Assembly: GCA_019677205.1 (NCBI GenBank)
Contig: JAAMXY010004350.1
Span: forward strand, 1-27,029
Direction: 5' to 3'
Source of the DNA: Pinguiococcus pyrenoidosus
Taxonomy: Eukaryota > Sar > Pinguiophyceae > Pinguiochrysidales > Pinguiochrysidaceae
Length of the DNA stretch: 27,029 nucleotides
Both the position numbers and the translations under genes were made by a program. Below the pieces are notes generated by a model. It was not told the origin of the DNA, made no database searches, and worked only from the letters and a program-made list of their open reading frames with translations. Shown here piece after piece: positions 26,701 through 27,029 of this stretch (the first letter of the stretch is position 1; every line of letters begins with the position of its first letter).

Positions 26701-27029
26701 AAACAAAAGAGCATTAAACTGCAAATTGTCAAAATTTTTATCTTTAAGACTTTTAAGAAGTGGACAAATTACATCGACCCACAAAATTTGGGTTAATTGC
26801 TTAGGAGAGCTTAAAAAAGCCTTACCTCTAAAAAATAAAAACTTTTTAATTTTAAGTATTCTAAAAACTTTAGGACCTCAAGTAGATCAAAGAAAGCTTA
26901 GAGTTGGGCAAAATACTATAGAAGTTCCTTTTCCTGTTACTAAGAATAGAAAAATTTTTTTGTGCTTTAAATGGTTCTTAGACCAAGCAGCACAAAGAAA
27001 AAAACAGGATGATATAAGAACAGCGAAAG
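26675..27029 (+). CDS. rps7: Ribosomal protein S7 (uS7m), truncated by window end
   Basis: This is a small-subunit head protein next to the E site. The reading frame opens with ATG 26675 inside the 3' end of rps12 and is still open at the last base, giving 118 residues of a protein that normally has about 155 or more. The segment [22 protein letters not shown] matches the S7 motif P.VEVR.RRVGGATYQVP.EV, and the basic [17 protein letters not shown] corresponds to the following helix. The order rps12-rps7 is the bacterial str-operon order. The 26-nt overlap suggests translational coupling or very tight packing. Confidence 0.9.
   Translation, partial: MELKKLTYKNKRALNCKLSKFLSLRLLRSGQITSTHKIWVNCLGELKKALPLKNKNFLILSILKTLGPQVDQRKLRVGQNTIEVPFPVTKNRKIFLCFKWFLDQAAQRKKQDDIRTAK

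Overview
This window is a 27 kb piece of a gene-rich protist mitochondrial genome. Every recognised gene lies on the + strand. It encodes respiratory-chain and ATP synthase subunits (nad1, 2, 3, 4, 4L, 6, 7, 11; cob; cox1-3; atp6, 8, 9), many bacterial-type ribosomal proteins, and 15 tRNAs scattered singly or in pairs between the protein genes. The DNA is AT-rich, spacers are short and several genes overlap. UGA acts as a stop codon (rpl14 and nad1 end in TGA, tRNA-Trp has a CCA anticodon, and conserved proteins read intact in the standard code). A complete nad11, many ribosomal proteins and a repeat-rich non-coding block fit a cryptophyte-like or similarly gene-rich alga or flagellate. That placement is inference; the sequence alone does not name the organism.

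Layout. 1-678 is non-coding: G-tracts, then nine hairpin palindromes packed end to end (251-558), then an AT-rich leader. 679-4578 holds rpl14, rps19, an rpl5-like ORF, atp6, nad1, tRNA-Trp, tRNA-Arg and cox2. 4612-8633 holds tRNA-Cys, tRNA-Asn, nad7, a very short atp8, nad4L, cox3 and cob. 8646-13991 is a broken-up bacterial S10/spc/alpha-like ribosomal-protein run: rpl2, rps3, rpl16, two tRNAs, rps8, rpl6, rps4, rps13 and rps11. 14000-18139 holds tRNA-Tyr, tRNA-Gln, nad6, three tRNAs, nad4, two divergent ORFs that look like rps10 and rps2, a possible 5S rRNA, atp9 and nad3. 18141-20604 holds nad11, tRNA-Pro, a tRNA-Ala-like remnant and tRNA-Phe. 20618-24596 is cox1, split by a 2.5 kb group II intron whose reverse transcriptase/maturase/HNH reading frame is open straight from exon 1. 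24640-27029 holds tRNA-Ala, nad2, rps12 and the start of rps7, which runs off the window.

The genes supply the hydrophobic cores of complexes I, III, IV and V, plus part of the mitoribosome and tRNA set needed to make them. One-strand orientation and tRNA punctuation suggest long transcripts cut at tRNAs. The 1-678 block is the most likely site in this window for replication or transcription control.

The most notable points are the hairpin array, in which two hairpins recur with reverse-complemented loops as if flipped in place; the group II intron with recognisable boundaries and exon-binding sites; atp8 as a 47-residue ORF; and the possible 5S rRNA and tRNA remnant.
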